Positions 6,874 through 8,547 of a stretch of DNA of 8,547 nucleotides are shown piece after piece (the first letter of the stretch is position 1; each line of letters opens with the position of its first letter). The DNA comes from Nitrospina sp. (GTDB taxonomy: Bacteria > Nitrospinota > Nitrospinia > Nitrospinales > VA-1): assembly GCA_018647025.1 (NCBI GenBank), contig JABGTQ010000198.1:1-8547 (forward strand), read 5' to 3'. Position numbers and translations under genes: made by a program. The notes beneath the pieces are model-generated. The model had not been told where the DNA came from and made no database searches. It saw nothing but the letters and a program-made list of their open reading frames with translations.

Positions 6874-7266
6874 TTAACCATTTGTAAAGGAAACCAGTTC
6901 GCTGGCGTATTCAGCCAATGCAAGACTCAATGCATCAATGCTTCCTTCTAGTTCATTTCGATCTAGGTTTTCTGTTTGCAGAGTATCTCTAAATAGCAGT
7001 GTTGTACCTTCTTCATCAAGAACAAAAGCCCCGTGAACCAAGGTACGATTGATTTGAAGAATACGTTTACAGAAATCAGCTGAATTCTGGGGCATCGGTA
7101 TGATGACTTGCTCAAGAATTAGAATAGGAGACTCACAATCTATCACCAGATTATTAATTCCTCGTTCATCATCATTTATAACAACTAACTCTTCCTTAGT
7201 ATCCTCATGGCTTATGGAGAACCCCATATCCATTATAAAACTTTTTACTTTGTCAAAATCAGACAT
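6874..7266 (-). CDS. YbjN / type III secretion chaperone (CesT-like) fold protein
   Basis: 130-residue soluble acidic protein. An opening helix (about 3-14) leads to ELVVINDDERGINNLVIDCESPILILEQVI strands (from 26), then helix NSADFCKRILQINRTLVHGAF (61-81), strands FVLDEEGTTLLFRDTL, and a closing helix NELEGSIDALSLALAEYASEL. This strand-helix arrangement with the N-R-x-L-V-H-G-A-F motif is what I associate with YbjN/CesT-like proteins found with PspA. The E. coli yjf operon has YjfI (DUF2170) at the equivalent place upstream of the PspA homologue. The members may act as small chaperones or adaptors, but the client is unknown; PspA is the natural guess from gene order. Translation is well supported: AGGAGAT at plus-strand 7271-7277 is 4 to 6 nt from the ATG. 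It is 12 bp downstream of the J-domain gene. Confidence 0.75.
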   Translation of the reverse strand: MSDFDKVKSFIMDMGFSISHEDTKEELVVINDDERGINNLVIDCESPILILEQVIIPMPQNSADFCKRILQINRTLVHGAFVLDEEGTTLLFRDTLQTENLDRNELEGSIDALSLALAEYASELVSFTNG

Positions 7267-7270
7267 TATT

Positions 7271-7277
7271 ATCTCCT
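7271..7277 (-). promoter_or_regulatory. Strong Shine-Dalgarno of the YbjN-like gene
   Basis: Minus-strand AGGAGAT lies in the 12-bp gap between the J-domain stop and the ATG at 7266. It is the best ribosome site in the operon, which suggests the YbjN-like and PspA products are made at higher level than the genes before them. Confidence 0.7.
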
Positions 7278-7278
7278 A

Positions 7279-7629
7279 TTACTTTTTTAAAAATTCAGAA
7301 CTTAGAACGCGATATGCTTCATTTAATTGGCGTGTAAGGTTTTCAGCAATCATTTTTTTTTCTGGGTCAGAACAATGAAGATCTGGATGGTATTTTTTCA
7401 ACTGGCTTTTCCAAGCATTTTTAATAATTGTCTGATCGGACCCAACAGGTATTTCTAGATTAGCATAATATTTGGCTAAAGGATCGGGGGCAGAAAAATT
7501 ATCTTTACACTCCGACTGTTCCTGAAAGTTAATTGTTTTATCAGACGACGAATAGTTTTCAAAAAATTTATTCTTCAGCACAAAATCATTAAATTCGGCT
7601 TTAGCAATTTTCAGAATACGTTTAATCAT
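7279..7629 (-). CDS. Small J-domain co-chaperone with PspA-like N-terminal helix
   Basis: 116-residue Hsp40-type protein with the J domain at its C-terminus (about 53-114): KYYANLEIPVGSDQTIIKNAWK (helix I/II), KKYHPDLH with the HPD triad at 81-83, then LTRQLNEAYRVLSS (helix III). HPD is required to stimulate Hsp70 ATPase, so it is likely functional. It lacks the Gly/Phe region, zinc finger and substrate barrels. Residues 1-17 (MIKRILKIAKAEFNDFV) have the basic/hydrophobic pattern of PspA/Vipp1 helix 0 and resemble the RILRLGKAE of the PspA encoded here. Residues 23-50 are a polar linker. The family is known to act in trans on Hsp70; membrane or PspA targeting by the N-helix is my inference. 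The start ATG overlaps the upstream TGA (ATGA), giving coupling without an own ribosome site. Confidence 0.9.
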   Translation of the reverse strand: MIKRILKIAKAEFNDFVLKNKFFENYSSSDKTINFQEQSECKDNFSAPDPLAKYYANLEIPVGSDQTIIKNAWKSQLKKYHPDLHCSDPEKKMIAENLTRQLNEAYRVLSSEFLKK

Positions 7630-8165
7630 TTTACTATGGATAAACTAGGTAATTCAATATTGGTTGAACTTATAATAGAAATACCGATTTCCGGGTATGT
7701 GTGAACAGTATAAAAGGTATTTGTTTCCGAGCTTAAGACCAAACCGGTAAAAGGCAATGGTACCTCATAGTCTTCCGAACTAGCAGTAAACACATGAGTC
7801 AATGTATCTGAAAGAGAAACATCACCCAAAAAACCAGTGTAGTCATCCATAGCATTAAAAATCTGGGAAACATGTTCAACATTAACTCGATACTTTAGGT
7901 CCCCATATTGATATTCCTGGTTATGAATGATACCCGGTTTTAAACATTTAGATTCCAACGAGTTTTCAGGTAAATTATGATCAAAACAGGTAATAAATTC
8001 GGTGAGACAGTCACTTCCTTTACGACTTATCACTCGATGGCTCTTACCAATTATACTAACTTTAAGTGTCACTCCATTACTGAGAGCCCAATCAACACTT
8101 TGAAATATTCGCACAAAGTAATCTGGGGTTTGCTGGTAAAGACTAAAGTAGATTGATTTACTCAT
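7626..8165 (-). CDS. DUF2617-like protein of unknown function
   Basis: 179-residue soluble protein, first gene of the minus operon. Landmarks: KVSIIGKSHRVISRKGSDCLTEFITCF (from 35), a middle segment YGDLKYRVNVEH (87-98), and near the C-terminus FYTVHTYPEIGISIISSTN (151-169). The G-x-SH-x-V, L-T-E-x-x-x-C and H-x-YPE-x-G patterns agree with what I remember of DUF2617 (a W/T-x-H-x-YP-x-x-G end), so I call it DUF2617-like with moderate confidence. Biochemical function is unknown. No signal peptide or TM segment is seen. Its stop TGA overlaps the J-domain start. No Shine-Dalgarno precedes the ATG at 8165; a hairpin lies in the presumed 5' leader. Confidence 0.7.
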   Translation of the reverse strand: MSKSIYFSLYQQTPDYFVRIFQSVDWALSNGVTLKVSIIGKSHRVISRKGSDCLTEFITCFDHNLPENSLESKCLKPGIIHNQEYQYGDLKYRVNVEHVSQIFNAMDDYTGFLGDVSLSDTLTHVFTASSEDYEVPLPFTGLVLSSETNTFYTVHTYPEIGISIISSTNIELPSLSIVK

Positions 8166-8478
8166 ATATTTAAAGACATTTTTTTAGTAATTTTCTAATG
8201 ATAACTTTGGGAAACAAAGTATCATGGCATTTCAAAACAACTTTACAGCAAATAAAAAATCAGCAGAAAAGTAATACTGATAATTATTTACATAGTCGGC
8301 AATCAAAGATAACTACATAAATGCAATTCTAAATTTTTAGGGTTTAACTTTACTAGTTACATATACCTACAAAAGGTCTTTATTCTTTTAGCTTCATACA
8401 ACTCTTGATGATTAGATTGCTATATTGTAATAGTTGTTAATTATAACCGTAAAATATTATTTAAATAGGTATTACATT
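8166..8478. other. Gene-free intergenic stretch with leader hairpin and presumptive divergent promoters
   Basis: About 313 bp, very AT-rich, with stops in all frames and no credible ORF, tRNA or repeat array. It must hold the promoter of the minus operon (starting 8165) and, if real, that of the gene beginning at 8479. I see no clean sigma-70 pair: TTGATG at 8405-8410 followed by TAATAG or TGTAAT near 8426-8433 is only a weak plus-strand candidate. The one clear structure is the hairpin at 8198-8225. Confidence 0.5.
8198..8225. promoter_or_regulatory. Bulged hairpin or operator upstream of the PspA operon
   Basis: ATGATA (8198-8203), a single unpaired A, CTTTG (8205-8209), loop GGAAA (8210-8214), CAAAG (8215-8219) and TATCAT (8220-8225): an 11-bp stem with one bulge. 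It lies 33-60 bp before the ATG of the DUF2617-like gene. It could be a 5'-leader hairpin or a dimer-binding operator; it has no T-run for termination. It is symmetric enough to stand out from the surrounding AT-rich sequence. Confidence 0.4.
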
Positions 8479-8547
8479 TTGAGTACTAAATTTTTTATTT
8501 TTTTATGCATTTTTATTGGAGGTCTTTATTTTTTGTGGCCTTTAATA
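8479..8547 (+). CDS. Possible N-terminus of a secreted or membrane protein (truncated by window end)
   Basis: A TTG at 8479 opens a frame that stays open for 23 codons to the window edge and encodes STKFFIFLCIFIGGLYFLWP, which looks like a signal anchor or signal peptide. AGG at 8467-8469 (9 nt before) could serve as ribosome site. Two other frames are also open here (ATG at 8505, or GTG at 8535 behind GGAGG at 8518-8522), so the start and even the frame are uncertain. Confidence 0.4.
   Translation, partial: MSTKFFIFLCIFIGGLYFLWPLI

Noticed and set aside
8166..8478. CRISPR, tRNA, small RNA or insertion-sequence remnants in the right intergenic region
   Set aside because: There are no repeated units, no cloverleaf pattern and no terminal inverted repeats with target duplication; only one hairpin is supported.

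Overview
This is an AT-rich bacterial window (GC by eye in the mid-30s %) with many A and T homopolymer tracts. The organism looks Gram-negative: there is a lipobox-bearing lipoprotein, a PspA/IM30 protein and a multi-spanning inner-membrane aminopropyltransferase-like protein. I cannot place it taxonomically with confidence. An AT-rich environmental lineage, for example Nitrospinota-like or another non-model proteobacterium-like group, would fit, but that is a guess.

Layout. At the left edge is the 3' end of a DnaJ/Hsp40 C-terminal-domain gene (1-159), followed by a membrane protein I do not recognise (224-916). From 1072 to 8165 lies one coherent locus of nine genes in three transcription units. 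(a) A two-TM potassium channel with a cytoplasmic RCK-like region is on the minus strand (1072-2187). (b) Divergent from it, a tight plus-strand operon encodes a lipoprotein with a basic tail, an eight-TM DUF350 protein and a membrane-anchored spermidine-synthase-like protein (2394-5551). (c) Converging on (b) with only 31 bp between stop codons, a minus-strand operon reads DUF2617-like, short J-domain protein, YbjN/CesT-like protein, PspA/IM30, DUF4178 (8165 down to 5583). A roughly 300-bp gene-free stretch follows, then the first codons of a possible new membrane or secreted protein at the right edge.

How the genes may work together. The set PspA + DUF350 + spermidine synthase-like + DUF4178 + ion channel recalls the E. 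coli yjfI-yjfJ-yjfK-yjfL-yjfM-yjfC locus. From memory it also recalls the mycobacterial Rv2597-Rv2601 neighbourhood (DUF4178/DUF2617/DUF4247/DUF350/SpeE). Both point to an envelope or membrane-integrity module of unknown chemistry. The most distinctive point is the small J-domain protein. Its N-terminal ~17 residues look like the membrane-binding amphipathic helix 0 of PspA/Vipp1 proteins, and its C-terminus is a J domain with an intact HPD. That suggests an Hsp70 co-chaperone dedicated to remodelling the PspA coat encoded two genes downstream, a bacterial parallel to the chloroplast VIPP1-CDJ2-HSP70B system. The part played by the polyamine-type enzyme (a modified lipid, peptide or polyamine) and by the K+ channel is inference.
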